From the NCBI GenBank assembly GCA_900466745.1, contig UBNE01000012.1:1-64000 (forward strand): DNA of 64,000 nucleotides, given 5' to 3'. The stretch's first letter is position 1; each line of letters opens with the position of its first letter. Shown here one piece after another: positions 35,192 to 44,810 of this stretch. A program made the translations under genes and the position numbers. Source of the stretch: Hyphomicrobiales bacterium. Lineage in GTDB: Bacteria > Pseudomonadota > Alphaproteobacteria > Rhizobiales > Beijerinckiaceae. The notes beneath the pieces were generated by a model. The model saw nothing but the letters and a program-made list of their open reading frames with translations. It did no database searches and had not been told where the DNA came from.

Positions 35192-35728
35192 TCAGGCTGC
35201 CGAGCGCTTGGCGGCCTTGGCGAATTTCTTGGTGACGCGCTCGCGCTTCAGCCGCGAGAGATGGTCGATGAAGAGCACGCCGTTGAGATGGTCGATCTCG
35301 TGCTGGAGACAGGTGGCGAGCAGGCCGTCGGCCGCGATCTCCTGCGTCTTGCCGTCGAGATCGGTATAGCGGACCTTGACCTGCGCCGGCCGCTCGACCT
35401 CCTCGTAATAGTCCGGGATCGAGAGGCAGCCTTCCTCGTAGACGCTGAAATCCGCGGAGGACCAGGTCACTTCGGGATTGATGAAGACCTGCGGCCTCTT
35501 CGGCTCCGGCTCCTCCTCGTCCTTCGCCTCGCGCTTCGACAGGTCCATGGTCACGACGCGCAGCGGCACGCCGACCTGGATCGCGGCGAGCCCGATGCCG
35601 GGCGCGTCGTACATGGTCTCGAACATGTCGTCGACCAGCGTCCGGATCTCGGGCGTGACGGCCTCGACCGGCTTCGAGACGAGCCGGAGCTGGCTGTCGG
35701 GCAGGATGACGAGCGGGCGAATGGCCAT
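35192..35728 (-). CDS. def: Peptide deformylase
   Basis: Def removes the formyl group from nascent proteins. All three motifs are intact: [10 protein letters not shown] (residues 45-54), EGCLS with metal ligand Cys101, and HEIDHLNG with His143 and His147. The 178-residue length is typical. A charged insertion [15 protein letters not shown] lies between strands, as in many alphaproteobacteria. It leads the def-fmt-truA group. Confidence 0.96.
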   Translation of the reverse strand: MAIRPLVILPDSQLRLVSKPVEAVTPEIRTLVDDMFETMYDAPGIGLAAIQVGVPLRVVTMDLSKREAKDEEEPEPKRPQVFINPEVTWSSADFSVYEEGCLSIPDYYEEVERPAQVKVRYTDLDGKTQEIAADGLLATCLQHEIDHLNGVLFIDHLSRLKRERVTKKFAKAAKRSAA

Positions 35729-35841
35729 GGGATTCCGCAGGAAAAGAGCTGTTGAGCCCGGGACATAAGCATTTGTGGGCAAGCGGTCAAACTGTTCCGC
35801 TTTCGTTCGCCATCCGCGCGCGAATCGGTTAGCCTTTCCGC

Positions 35842-37026
35842 ATGAACGCCATCGCCTTCACCCTGCTCGAACGGCCCGTGACCTGGGCGGAAGCGGCGCT
35901 CGGCTTCGCGGGCTTGAGCCTCGCACTGCTGCTGATCGCGGTGGTGGCGAGCTGGCGCGGCAGCCGCAGCCGCGCGATCGAGGCCGCGATGGCGGCCGAG
36001 CGCGCCCGCGAGATGGACGACAAGGTGGCGGAGATGAACCGCCAGCAGGCCGAGCTCGCGGGGCGGATGCAGTCGATGGCCGAGATCCTCTCGACACGGC
36101 AGGGCGATCTCGCCCGCCTCGTCGCCGAGCGGATGGACGGCTTGCGCCAGCAGGTCGGCGCCGGGCTCGAGCGCAACGTCCAGCAGACCAGCGAGAGCCT
36201 CGGCAAGCTGCAGGAGCGGCTGGCCGTGATCGACACCGCCCAGAAGAACCTGACCGACCTCACCTCGGAAGTGGTGACGCTCCGCGACGTGCTCGCCAAC
36301 AAGCAGGCGCGCGGCGCCTATGGCCAGGGCCGGATGGAGGCGATCGTCCGCGACGGGCTGCCCGCCGCCTTCTTCGCCTTCCAGCCGCAATTGTCGAACG
36401 GGCGCCGGCCGGATTGCCTCGTGACGCTTCCCGGCGACGGGCGCGGCCTCGTCATCGACGCCAAATTCCCCCTGGAGAGCTTCACGCTGCTGCGCGAGGC
36501 CCGCGGCGAGGAGGCCAGGAAGGCAGCCGGCCAGCGCGTGCGCAACGATGTCGGCGTGCATGTGAAGGATATCGCCGAGCGCTATTTCCTGCCCGGCGAG
36601 ACGCAGGACATCGCCCTGCTCTTCGTGCCGTCGGAATCGATCTATGCCGATCTGCACGAGCATTTCGACGATGTCGTGCAGCGGGCGCACCGGGCCCGCG
36701 TGATGATCGTCTCGCCCTCGCTGCTGGCGCTGGCGATCCAGCTCATGCAGTCGCTGGTGCGCGATGCCAGGATGCGCGAGGAGGCCCGCGTCATCCAGAC
36801 CGAGGTCGGCAAGCTGCTCGACGACGTGAGGCGGCTGGGCGAGCGCGTCGACAAGCTCGACACGCATTTCCGCCAGGCGCAGGAGGATGTCGGCCAGATC
36901 AAGACCTCGGCCGGCAAGGTGACGAGCCGCGCCGAGAAGATCGGCGCGCTCGAATTCGACGACGAGACAAGCGAGCCGAAGCTGCCCTTCGCCAAGGGGT
37001 TGGAGCTGAAGCGCGCGGCGGAATAA
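35842..37026 (+). CDS. rmuC: DNA recombination protein RmuC homologue
   Basis: The 394-residue protein has one N-terminal membrane anchor (about 20-37), a long coiled coil (about 45-140) and a nuclease-like domain with [54 protein letters not shown] and [15 protein letters not shown]. This is the RmuC layout. In E. coli it limits inversion at short repeats. It is divergent from def. The Glu-x-Lys-type motif DAKFPLE supports a PD-(D/E)XK-like fold. Confidence 0.93.
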   Translation: MNAIAFTLLERPVTWAEAALGFAGLSLALLLIAVVASWRGSRSRAIEAAMAAERAREMDDKVAEMNRQQAELAGRMQSMAEILSTRQGDLARLVAERMDGLRQQVGAGLERNVQQTSESLGKLQERLAVIDTAQKNLTDLTSEVVTLRDVLANKQARGAYGQGRMEAIVRDGLPAAFFAFQPQLSNGRRPDCLVTLPGDGRGLVIDAKFPLESFTLLREARGEEARKAAGQRVRNDVGVHVKDIAERYFLPGETQDIALLFVPSESIYADLHEHFDDVVQRAHRARVMIVSPSLLALAIQLMQSLVRDARMREEARVIQTEVGKLLDDVRRLGERVDKLDTHFRQAQEDVGQIKTSAGKVTSRAEKIGALEFDDETSEPKLPFAKGLELKRAAE

Positions 37027-37059
37027 GGCCTGCGGGGTCGGACAACTGCGTCGACCGTC

Positions 37060-37599
37060 CTATCTGTGAGGCGGCAAGGTCCGCTCCGCCTCGGCGATCA
37101 GGCTCTCCTGCCCCTGTGTCGGACCGCCATGGAGCGCGGCGACGCGGCGCAGCATGGCGAAGAGCTCGCCGAACTCGGCCGCCGTCAGATGAGGCCGCAT
37201 CAGATCGCGCAGGTCGAGCATCGCCATGGTCCGCGACGGCGCGCGCGAGACGGCATGCTGCGCCAGTGCCAGGCGCTCCTCCAGATCGGCCCCGTATTCG
37301 AGGATCGCCTTCATTTCGGAGCGGATCATGTCGCGCTGCTCGCTGGTCGGCTCGCCGCGTTCGGACGCCACCAGGCACATCAGCGCGACGGCGCCGTCGC
37401 GGGTTTCCGGCAAGGTGCGCAGCGCCACGCGGCGCGACTCGGTCTCCGCTTCCGCGCGCCGCTGCTGCAGCTTTTCGCGGTGTTTCTGCTGACCATGCGA
37501 TGCAAGCGAATCGCGCAGATATTCCATGCCGCCGCCCCAGAGCATCCAGTAGATCACGCCGGTGAAGACGGCTCCGACGATGGCGGCAATGACGGGCAT
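37060..37599 (-). CDS. Membrane-anchored protein with a helical C-terminal domain
   Basis: The protein has 179 residues. One anchor is at about 3-22 (VIAAIVGAVFTGVIYWMLWG), followed by a basic, glutamine-rich coiled region (KHREKLQQRRAEAETESRRV) and an all-helical domain ending HGGPTQGQESLIAEAERTLP. The helical part recalls the TerB/DjlA-like domain, but key acidic residues were not verified. The function is unknown. The gene converges with rmuC. Confidence 0.7.
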   Translation of the reverse strand: MPVIAAIVGAVFTGVIYWMLWGGGMEYLRDSLASHGQQKHREKLQQRRAEAETESRRVALRTLPETRDGAVALMCLVASERGEPTSEQRDMIRSEMKAILEYGADLEERLALAQHAVSRAPSRTMAMLDLRDLMRPHLTAAEFGELFAMLRRVAALHGGPTQGQESLIAEAERTLPPHR

Positions 37600-37692
37600 G
37601 ACAGGCTCTCCGCAATATCAGCGCTCAAATCGTTCCGGTGGCGGACGGGGGCCGGACATAATCGTCCGCGCCCGAAACCGGAGGAATCCGTT

Positions 37693-37788
37693 ATGCCCGC
37701 TCGAGCGGGATCGGCTCAAGCGGGAGCGCAGGATCGGACGGCCATGCGACGCCTTTTTTGCTCAGCCGCGATTGAGCGCGGCGGATAG
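37693..37788 (+). CDS. Possible 31-residue small ORF overlapping the osmC end
   Basis: ATG at 37693 follows a good GGAGGAATCCGTT site and opens a 31-codon frame rich in Ala, Gly and Arg (MPARAGSAQAGAQDRTAMRR, then LFCSAAIERGG). It runs antisense over the end of the OsmC-family gene. No homologue is known to me; the ribosome binding site is its only support. Confidence 0.2.
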   Translation: MPARAGSAQAGAQDRTAMRRLFCSAAIERGG

Positions 37789-38271
37789 CTCCGGCTTGAC
37801 GTTCAGCGTCTGGAAGACGACGCAGTAGCGCTCGGTGAGCTTCAGCAGCGTGTCGAGCTTCTCCTGCGGCGCGTCGGTCTCGACGTCGAAGAAGAGGCGG
37901 ATCGCCTTGAAGCCGACCGCCGCGTCCTTGGCCACGCCGAGCGTGCCGCGGAAGTCGAGATCGCCCTCGGCCCGGACGACGCCCTTCTTCAGTTCGATCT
38001 CGAGCGCGGTCGCGACCGCCTTCAGCGTCACGCCGGCGCAGGCGACCAGCGCCTCCAGCAGCATGTCGCCGGAGCAGAGCTCGGCGCCCGAACCGCCCGT
38101 CGCCGGATGCAGGCCGGCGAGCGCGATGGCACGGCCGGTCTCGACCTTGCAGGCGATATGCTGGTCGTCGAGCTCGCCCCGGGCCTTGAGCGTGACGACC
38201 GCCGCCTCGGGGTTGCTGCGGTATCCGTCCTTGAGCGGAGCCTGCAGGGCGCGCAGCGCGGTGACGTCCAT
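37762..38271 (-). CDS. OsmC-family protein
   Basis: The 169-residue protein has the OsmC/Ohr fold with its conserved cysteines at CSGDMLLEALVACAGVTLKA and RYCVVFQTLNVKPEL. A typical Ohr has two redox cysteines that reduce organic hydroperoxides; the arrangement here fits YhfA/OsmC subgroups better. ATG at 38271 starts the conserved part; an upstream start at 38292 exists. It lies downstream of the ABC transporter cluster on the same strand, 111 bp away. Confidence 0.85.
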   Translation of the reverse strand: MDVTALRALQAPLKDGYRSNPEAAVVTLKARGELDDQHIACKVETGRAIALAGLHPATGGSGAELCSGDMLLEALVACAGVTLKAVATALEIELKKGVVRAEGDLDFRGTLGVAKDAAVGFKAIRLFFDVETDAPQEKLDTLLKLTERYCVVFQTLNVKPELSAALNRG

Positions 38272-38382
38272 GGAACCAATCCTCCCGTTCACATCATGTT
38301 GGGGGCGCCGGGGCGGCGCGTCTGGCGGCTGATAGGCCGATGCGCGTCGCGAAGCCAGCGCGGCCGGCGCGCCCCGCGGCCG

Positions 38383-39165
38383 CTACCACCACATGCCGGC
38401 CGTCTCGGCCGCCTTCTCCTGATGCGGGGCCTCGTGGCGCAACGAACGGTCGAGCGCGCGCAGGGCCTCGCGCTTGGCCGCCTCGAAGGCCGGCGAGAGC
38501 CGGTCGCGCGGGCGGGCGAGCGGATTGCCCAGCTCGTCGAAGACGCGGCCGGGCTTCGGCTGCATCACCACGATGCGGTCGGCCAGCGTCACCGCCTCCT
38601 CGACGTCATGCGTGACCATGACGACGGTGGGGCGGCTCTCCTGCCAGAGCGCCAGCAGGTGGCCGTGCAGGCTCGCGCGCGTCGTGGCGTCGAGCGCCGA
38701 GAAGGGCTCGTCCATCAGCAGCAGCTTCGGCCGGGTGACGAGGGCGCGGGCGATGGCGACGCGCTGCTGCTGGCCGCCGGACAATTCGCGCGGCCAGCGC
38801 TTCTCATGGCCGGCGAGGCCGACGCGGACGAGCGCATTGGTCACCAGCCCCTCGCGCTCGAAGGCCGAGAGATGCGACAGGCCGAAGCCGACATTCTCGG
38901 CCACGCAGAGCCAGGGGAAGAGCCGCGGCTCCTGGAAGATGACGCCGACATCGGCGCGCGGCTCGGCCACGACCTCGCCGTCGAGGCGGATCGCGCCCTC
39001 GCTCGGCCGGTCGAGCCCGGCGACGAGCCGGAGCAAGGTGGTCTTGCCGCAGCCGGAGCCGCCGAGCAGGGCGACGATCTCGCCGCGCCCGACCGTGAGG
39101 TCGATCGCCGAGAGGGCGTGGGTGCCGTCGGCATAGGTCTTGGACAGCCGGTCGAAACTCAGCAC
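38383..39165 (-). CDS. ABC transporter ATPase, nitrate/sulfonate/taurine type
   Basis: This 260-residue ATPase has Walker A GGSGCGKTTLLRLVAG, signature ELSGGQQQRVAIARAL, Walker B LLLMDEPFSALDATTRASLH and VMVTHDVEEAVTLADRI. That is the SsuB/TauB/NrtD subgroup. It is the last gene of a substrate-binding protein-permease-ATPase row (40985 to 38383). No oxygenase such as ssuD is next to it, so the substrate cannot be decided. Confidence 0.9.
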   Translation of the reverse strand: MLSFDRLSKTYADGTHALSAIDLTVGRGEIVALLGGSGCGKTTLLRLVAGLDRPSEGAIRLDGEVVAEPRADVGVIFQEPRLFPWLCVAENVGFGLSHLSAFEREGLVTNALVRVGLAGHEKRWPRELSGGQQQRVAIARALVTRPKLLLMDEPFSALDATTRASLHGHLLALWQESRPTVVMVTHDVEEAVTLADRIVVMQPKPGRVFDELGNPLARPRDRLSPAFEAAKREALRALDRSLRHEAPHQEKAAETAGMWW

Positions 39166-39176
39166 GGTTGAGGCTC

Positions 39177-40010
39177 TCAGAGCTTGTCGCGCGCCGTATC
39201 CTGCCAGGCGAGGAAGGGCCGCGTGATGGCGACGAGCAGGCCGTCGGCCAGCTTGCCGAGCACGGCGAAGCTGATGATGGCCGCGATGATGGTGTCGGGG
39301 CGGCCGAGCTGCTGGCCGTCCACGAGCAGATAGCCGAGCCCCTCGCTCGCCCCCATGATCTCGGCCGCGACCACGAACATGAAGCCGAGGCCGAGGCCCG
39401 AGCGCAGCGCCGTGATCCAGTCGGGCAGGATCGCCGGCAGCAGGACGCGCCTGACCATGGCCAGCCGCGACAGGCGGAACACCCGGCCGACCTCGACGAC
39501 CTTGCGGTCGATGCCCTGGATCGCGGCGGCGACGCCGAGATAGACCGGGAAGAACACGCCGACCGCGATCAGCGCGACCTTCGAGGCCTCGAAGATGCCG
39601 AGCCAGAGGATGAAGAGCGGCACCCAGGCGATGGAGGGGATCGCGCGCAGCGCCTGCAAGGTGGGGTCGAGCAGACGCTGCGCCACCGGCAGGGCCCCGG
39701 TCAGGGCGCCGAGCACCGTCCCCGCCAGGGCGCCGAGGCCGAAGCCGGCGCCGACCCGCGACAGGGTCGCCGCCGCATGGGTCAGCAATTCGCCGGATGC
39801 CGCCAGCTCCCAGAGCGTGCGGCCGACGACGCTGGGCGGCGGCATCAGCCGGCCATTGGCGAGGCCGGCTGCGACCAGCGCCTCCCAGAGCAAGGCGAGG
39901 AGCAGCGGCAGCACAAAGCCGAGCCAGGCCAGGCCGGAGCGGGCCGGCGCCGCCCTGCCGCGCGGCGCGGATTCGACCGTATCTAGCGCTCCTGCCTCGA
40001 CGGCGCTCAT
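39177..40010 (-). CDS. ABC transporter permease, nitrate/sulfonate/taurine type
   Basis: The 277-residue protein has six hydrophobic segments and the permease EAA-like loop VGRVFRLSRLAMVRRVLLPA followed by ILPDWITALRSGLGLGFMFV. That matches SsuC/TauC. It lies 11 bp before the ATPase gene and 15 bp after the binding protein gene, so the three are one operon. Confidence 0.9.
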   Translation of the reverse strand: MSAVEAGALDTVESAPRGRAAPARSGLAWLGFVLPLLLALLWEALVAAGLANGRLMPPPSVVGRTLWELAASGELLTHAAATLSRVGAGFGLGALAGTVLGALTGALPVAQRLLDPTLQALRAIPSIAWVPLFILWLGIFEASKVALIAVGVFFPVYLGVAAAIQGIDRKVVEVGRVFRLSRLAMVRRVLLPAILPDWITALRSGLGLGFMFVVAAEIMGASEGLGYLLVDGQQLGRPDTIIAAIISFAVLGKLADGLLVAITRPFLAWQDTARDKL

Positions 40011-40025
40011 CGGCCCGGGCGCGCC

Positions 40026-40985
40026 TCAGTTGGTCGCGACGAAGCTGCGGTCGACCAGCGAATCCACCGCCGCCTTCACATCGGTCGCGGCAGGCAGGAC
40101 GCCGGCATCCTTGAGCGCGACGCCGGCCGCGGTGATGCTCTCGATCTGCGCCGGGCCGATGGCGGAATGGGTCAGCTCGGTGCGGCTGAGCTGGCGCTCG
40201 ATCACCGGCTCGGGCAGCTTGGTGTAGGTGACCAGCACCTTCTTCAGCCCGGCGGGATTGGCGAGGGCGTAGCGGCGCGCCTCCTCATAGGCGGCGAGCA
40301 CCTTGCGCACGAGGTCCGGGTTCTCCTTGGCGAAGGCCTCGCGGACATTGAGGATTCCCCAGGTGTTGTCCTCGGCCTTGCGGTAGAACAGCCTGGCGCC
40401 GCTCTCGACCTCCGCCGCCGCCATCAGCGGGTCGAGCCCGGCCCAGGCCTCGACATCGCCGCGCTCCAGCGCGAGCCGGCCATCGGCGTGCTGGAGCAGG
40501 ACGAGCTTGACGTCCTTCTCGGTCAGCCTGGCGTCGGCCAGCGCGCGCACGAGGAAGATATGCGGGTCGGTGCCGCGGGTGACCGCGATGCGCTTGCCCT
40601 TGAGGTCCGAGACCTTGGTGATCTCGCTCTTCGCGCCGGTGACGAGCGCCGTCCATTCGGGGCGCGAATAGACATAGACCGACTTGATCGGATTGCCGTT
40701 GATCTTGCCGATCAGCGCCGCGGCGCCGGCGGTGGAGCCGAAATCGATCGAACCGGCATTGAGGAATTCGAGCGCCTTGTTGGAGCCGGCCGAGAAGACC
40801 CAGCGCACCTTGATGCCCTCGGCCTCCAGCGCCTTCTCCAGCGTTCCGCGCTCCTTCAGCACCAGGCTGACGGGATTGTAGGTCGCGTAGTCGAGGCGGA
40901 TTTCCTTGGGCTGCGCCAGGGCCGGGGCGGCGAGCGCGGCGGCGGCCAGGGCGGCGAGCGCGAGGCGGCGGGTGATGCTGGTCAT
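40026..40985 (-). CDS. ABC transporter periplasmic binding protein, sulfonate/aliphatic type
   Basis: The protein has 319 residues. It starts with a Sec signal peptide (LALAALAAAALAAPALAQ) and has the SsuA-like fold: IRLDYATYNPVSLVLKERG, VRWVFSAGSNKALEFLNAGS, DFGSTAGAAALIGKINGNPI, then DLKGKRIAVTRGTDPHIFLV. It delivers a small anion, probably a sulfonate, to the permease. ATG at 40985 was chosen as it begins the signal peptide. The upstream 260 bases to glnD are partly very AT-rich and should hold the divergent promoters. Confidence 0.9.
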   Translation of the reverse strand: MTSITRRLALAALAAAALAAPALAQPKEIRLDYATYNPVSLVLKERGTLEKALEAEGIKVRWVFSAGSNKALEFLNAGSIDFGSTAGAAALIGKINGNPIKSVYVYSRPEWTALVTGAKSEITKVSDLKGKRIAVTRGTDPHIFLVRALADARLTEKDVKLVLLQHADGRLALERGDVEAWAGLDPLMAAAEVESGARLFYRKAEDNTWGILNVREAFAKENPDLVRKVLAAYEEARRYALANPAGLKKVLVTYTKLPEPVIERQLSRTELTHSAIGPAQIESITAAGVALKDAGVLPAATDVKAAVDSLVDRSFVATN

Positions 40986-41247
40986 CGGGTGATCCCTCTT
41001 GCGACGATGCGAGGGATGCGGGCGCAGACGCCCCTTCCCCACGCTTTAGCTGCACTTGTTTCGCGCCCGCAAGCTGACGGCTCAAATCGGCGCGTATCCG
41101 CTTCTTAGGTCTGATCGTTCTGTATGTCAAACAATACAATCCACTATGTCATTATCCGTAATTCACATATTATTCCGTTTAATTTGACCTTTCCGTCGCC
41201 GCTCCCCACCATGATAGAAACAGGCGCCCCCACGAGATCCTGCCGCC
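40986..41247. promoter_or_regulatory. Divergent promoter region of the ssu-type operon and glnD
   Basis: 41115-41190 is strikingly AT-rich for this genome (for example aattcacatattattccg). No clear -24/-12 sigma-54 site was seen. A housekeeping promoter for glnD is likely here, but I cannot place its boxes with confidence. Short inverted bits occur without a strong palindrome. Confidence 0.4.
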
Positions 41248-44058
41248 GTGCCAGCCCCCGCCGAGAAGCCCGCCCTGCCGCTGCCCGAGATGCTGCAGGA
41301 TGCCGAAGCCGGCACGGCCCGGCTGCTCGAATCCGGGCACCGGCGCGACAAGGCCGAGAAGCGCCGGCTCCTCGTCGCCGCGCTGCGGCAGCTCCTCGAC
41401 GACGGCCGGGACTCGGCCCGGGCGATCCTCGTCGCGCAGCGCAGCGGCCTCGCCTGCGCGCAGCGGCTCTCGGCGGTGATGGACGCGGTCATGGTCGCCC
41501 TGCACAAGGCGGCGACGGGCTATTTCTATCCGGCCGACAACCCCTCGCAATCCGAGCATATCGCGGTCGCCGCGGTGGGCGGCTATGGCCGGGGCACGCT
41601 GGCGCCGGGCTCGGATGTCGACCTGCTCTTCCTGTTCCCGCACAAGCAGACCGCCTGGGGCGAGAGCGTGGTCGAGTCGATGCTCTACCCGCTCTGGGAC
41701 CTGAAGCTGAAGACCGGCCACTCCGTCCGCTCGGTCGACGACTGCATCCGCGAGGCGCGGGCCGACATGACGATCCGCACGGCGCTGCTGGAGGCGCGCT
41801 TCCTGGCCGGCGACCGGGCGCTGTTCGACGAGATGGTCCGGCGCTTCGACGCCGAGGTCGTCGAGGGCACGGCGGCGGCCTTCACCGAGGCGAAGCTGTC
41901 GGAGCGCGAGACGCGCGTCCAGCGCGCCGGCGCCTCGCGCTATCTGGTCGAGCCCAACGTCAAGGACGGCAAGGGCGGCTTGCGCGACCTCAACACCCTG
42001 TTCTGGATCGCGAAATACGCCTATCGCGTGCAGGATGCGCGCGATCTGGTCGCCGCCGGGCTGTTCGACCGGCAGGAGCTCCAGATGTTCCGGCGCTCGG
42101 AGGACTTCCTCTGGCGGGTGCGCTGCTGGCTGCACTTCATCACCGGCCGCGCCGAGGAGCGGCTGTCCTTCGACCTGCAGCGCCAGGTCGCGGCCGCGGT
42201 CGGCTATGCCGGCCGCAAGGGCCAGGAGCCGGTCGAGCGCTTCATGAAGGCCTATTTCCTCGTCGCCAAGGATGTCGGCGACCTCACCGCCATCGTCTGC
42301 GCGGCGCTGGAGGCGCGCCAGCAGAAGCCGCGCGCCAGCCTGTCGCATCTGCTCGGCTCCCTCGCCAAGCGCAAGCGCGTGCGGGCGCTCGGCCATACCG
42401 ACTTCACGCTGAAGGGCCAGCGCCTCGCCGTCGTCGACGACAGCGCCTTCGAGCGCGACCCGGTCAACCTGCTGCGGCTCTACCAGATCGCCAGCCGCGA
42501 GGACCTCGCCATCCATCCCGATACGAGCCGGCTGGTGACCCAGTCTCTCCGGCTGGTGACGCCCGGCCTGCGCACCGACCCCGAGGCCAACCGCATCTTC
42601 CTCGAGATCCTGACCGCGCGGCGCTCGCCCGAGGTGGTGCTGCGGCGGATGAACGAATCCGGGCTGCTCGGCCGCTTCATCCCGGATTTCGGCCGGGTCG
42701 TGGCGATGATGCAGTTCAACATGTACCACCACTACACGGTGGACGAGCATCTGATCCGCGCCATCGGCGTGCTGGCCGAGATCGACGCGGGCGGGCTGGA
42801 GGCCGAGCATCCGCTCTCCAACGAGATCATGCCCAGCATCGCCAACCGGCGGGCGCTCTATGTCGCGCTGTTCCTGCACGACATCGCCAAGGGCCGGCCG
42901 GAGGATCATTCGATCGCGGGGGCGCGCATCGCGCGCAAGCTCGGGCCGCGCTTCGGGCTGACGCCGGGCCAGACGGAGACGGTCGCCTGGCTGGTCGAGC
43001 ACCATCTCGACATGTCGACCATCGCCCAGAGCCGCGACCTCGGCGACCCGAAGACGATCGAGAGCTTCGCCGCCACCGTGCAGACGCTGGAGCGACTGAA
43101 GCTGCTGCTGATCCTCACCGTCGCCGACATCAAGGCGGTCGGCCCCGGCGTCTGGAACGGGTGGAAGGGCCAGCTCCTGCGCACGCTCTACTACGAGACC
43201 GAGATCGTTCTCACCGGCGGCCATTCGGCCGTCGAGCGCAAGGCGCGCGTCGCCCAGAAGCAGGAGGAGCTGCGCCAGCGCCTGGCGGACTGGCCGGAGG
43301 AGGAGCGCGACGCCTACATCGCGCGCCACTATCCGGCCTACTGGATCAAGGTCGACATCGCCGACCAGGAGCGGCACGCCCGCTTCCTGCGCGCGGCCGA
43401 GAAGGCCGGGCGCCTGACCGCGACCATGGTCGAGACCGACCAGTTCCGCGGCGTCACCAAGCTGACCGTGCTGGCGCCCGACCATCCGCGGCTGCTCGCC
43501 ATCGTCACCGGCGCCTGCGCCGCGGCCGGCGGCAACATCGCCGATGCGCAGATCTTCACCACCAGCGACGGGCAGGTGCTCGACACGATCTCGGTCTCGC
43601 GCGCCTTCGACCGCGACGACGACGAGCTGCGCCGGGCCGAGCGCATCGCCGCCGCGATCGAGCGGGCGCTGAAGGGCGAGATCAGGATCGCCGACCTCGT
43701 GGCGCAGCGGCGCGCGCCGCCGCCGCGCGGCCAGACCTTCCAGCTCGCCCCGGAGATCGTCATCGACAACGTGCTCTCCAGCCGCCACACGGTGCTGGAG
43801 GTCTCGGGGCTCGACCGGCCGGGCCTGCTCTACGACCTCACCACCGCGATCGGGAAGCTCAACCTCAACATCGCCTCCGCCCATATCGCGACCTTCGGCG
43901 AGAAGGCGGTCGACGTTTTCTACGTCACCGACCTGACCCATGCGAAGATCACCTCGACGGCGCGCCAGCTCACGATTCGCAAGGCGCTGCTCGAGGTCTT
44001 CGAGTTCGAGGGGGCCAAGGCGGCTTCGGCCCGGACGAAACTCCCGGCGCGAGCTTGA
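41248..44058 (+). CDS. glnD: PII uridylyltransferase/uridylyl-removing enzyme
   Basis: GlnD senses glutamine and adds or removes UMP on PII proteins, the start of the nitrogen-control cascade that also uses rpoN and ptsN in this window. The 936-residue protein has the nucleotidyltransferase motif GGYGRGTLAPGSDVDLLFLF (111-130), an HD domain with LYVALFLHDIAKGRPEDHS (about 535), and two C-terminal ACT domains (from about 729 and about 847) that bind glutamine. Start GTG 41248. The stop lies inside a sigma-32-like promoter for grpE. Confidence 0.95.
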   Translation: MPAPAEKPALPLPEMLQDAEAGTARLLESGHRRDKAEKRRLLVAALRQLLDDGRDSARAILVAQRSGLACAQRLSAVMDAVMVALHKAATGYFYPADNPSQSEHIAVAAVGGYGRGTLAPGSDVDLLFLFPHKQTAWGESVVESMLYPLWDLKLKTGHSVRSVDDCIREARADMTIRTALLEARFLAGDRALFDEMVRRFDAEVVEGTAAAFTEAKLSERETRVQRAGASRYLVEPNVKDGKGGLRDLNTLFWIAKYAYRVQDARDLVAAGLFDRQELQMFRRSEDFLWRVRCWLHFITGRAEERLSFDLQRQVAAAVGYAGRKGQEPVERFMKAYFLVAKDVGDLTAIVCAALEARQQKPRASLSHLLGSLAKRKRVRALGHTDFTLKGQRLAVVDDSAFERDPVNLLRLYQIASREDLAIHPDTSRLVTQSLRLVTPGLRTDPEANRIFLEILTARRSPEVVLRRMNESGLLGRFIPDFGRVVAMMQFNMYHHYTVDEHLIRAIGVLAEIDAGGLEAEHPLSNEIMPSIANRRALYVALFLHDIAKGRPEDHSIAGARIARKLGPRFGLTPGQTETVAWLVEHHLDMSTIAQSRDLGDPKTIESFAATVQTLERLKLLLILTVADIKAVGPGVWNGWKGQLLRTLYYETEIVLTGGHSAVERKARVAQKQEELRQRLADWPEEERDAYIARHYPAYWIKVDIADQERHARFLRAAEKAGRLTATMVETDQFRGVTKLTVLAPDHPRLLAIVTGACAAAGGNIADAQIFTTSDGQVLDTISVSRAFDRDDDELRRAERIAAAIERALKGEIRIADLVAQRRAPPPRGQTFQLAPEIVIDNVLSSRHTVLEVSGLDRPGLLYDLTTAIGKLNLNIASAHIATFGEKAVDVFYVTDLTHAKITSTARQLTIRKALLEVFEFEGAKAASARTKLPARA

Positions 44059-44082
44059 TTTAGGCCAACATAAGACCGATAT
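44054..44082 (+). promoter_or_regulatory. Predicted sigma-32 (RpoH) heat-shock promoter of grpE
   Basis: CTTGAT (44054-44059) and CCGATAT (44076-44082) are separated by 16 bases, in the form of alphaproteobacterial RpoH promoters (CTTGA-N16-CCnATnT). The -35 part overlaps the TGA stop of glnD (44056-44058). The start codon of grpE is about 90 bp downstream, leaving a 5' leader. Confidence 0.6.
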
Positions 44083-44172
44083 CGGCAGCGACTGCGGCCG
44101 CGCACCGTGAGACGATCGCATGGCGTCGGGCAACGGGCGCGGCGAGCCGGATGAAGGGAATTGGAAGACGCG

Positions 44173-44793
44173 ATGACGCAGAACCCTGCGACGGAAGACC
44201 CGAACCTCGAAGCCGCGGCCAACGCCGCCGGACAGCCTCAGGCCGCCGAAGGCGGCAGCGAGGCCGGGACCGCGGCGCTCCAGGCCGAGCGCGACGATCT
44301 CAAGGACAAGCTGCTGCGCACGCTCGCCGAGATGGAGAATCTGCGCCGGCGCACCGAGCGCGAGCTCGCCGATGCCAAGGCCTATGCGGTGACGAGCTTC
44401 GCCCGCGACCTGCTCGGCTCCTCCGACAATCTGCGCCGCGCCCTGGAGAGCGTGCCGGAAGCGGCCCGCGGCGGCGCCGACGCGACGCTCAAGGCGCTCT
44501 ATGACGGCGTCGAGCTGACCGAGCGCGAATTGCTCAAGACTCTGGAGCGCCACGGCATCCGCAAGGTCGACCCGCAGGGCGAGAAATTCGACCCGAACCT
44601 GCACCAGGCGATGTTCGAGGCGCCCGACGCGGCGATCCCGAAGGGCCTCGTCTCGAAGGTCGTCCAGGTCGGCTACAAGATCGGCGAGCGCGTGCTGCGC
44701 CCGGCCCTGGTCGGCGTCTCGGCCGGCGCGCCCAAGGCCGCGGAGCCGCCGCCGGCCGGCGAGAACGGCGGCGACAAGCCCGCGAGCCACTGA
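44173..44793 (+). CDS. grpE: GrpE nucleotide exchange factor
   Basis: GrpE releases ADP from DnaK. The protein has about 206 residues: an acidic, low-complexity N-terminus, a coiled coil ([20 protein letters not shown], then [15 protein letters not shown]), and the head with [20 protein letters not shown] and [23 protein letters not shown] at 44173 was preferred to TTG 44161. hrcA, its usual neighbour, is absent here, and regulation by RpoH is suggested by the upstream promoter. Confidence 0.95.
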   Translation: MTQNPATEDPNLEAAANAAGQPQAAEGGSEAGTAALQAERDDLKDKLLRTLAEMENLRRRTERELADAKAYAVTSFARDLLGSSDNLRRALESVPEAARGGADATLKALYDGVELTERELLKTLERHGIRKVDPQGEKFDPNLHQAMFEAPDAAIPKGLVSKVVQVGYKIGERVLRPALVGVSAGAPKAAEPPPAGENGGDKPASH

Positions 44794-44810
44794 GAGAAAG
44801 CCGCCGATCC

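Noticed and set aside
38383-40985. Calling the ABC operon ssuABC with sulfonate as substrate
   Set aside because: The family covers nitrate, taurine, sulfonates, riboflavin precursors and others, and no monooxygenase gene is adjacent, so only the family is given.
41179-44790. Minus-strand open frame of about 1200 codons opposite glnD and grpE
   Set aside because: It is antisense to two well recognised genes and shows the same low-complexity composition.
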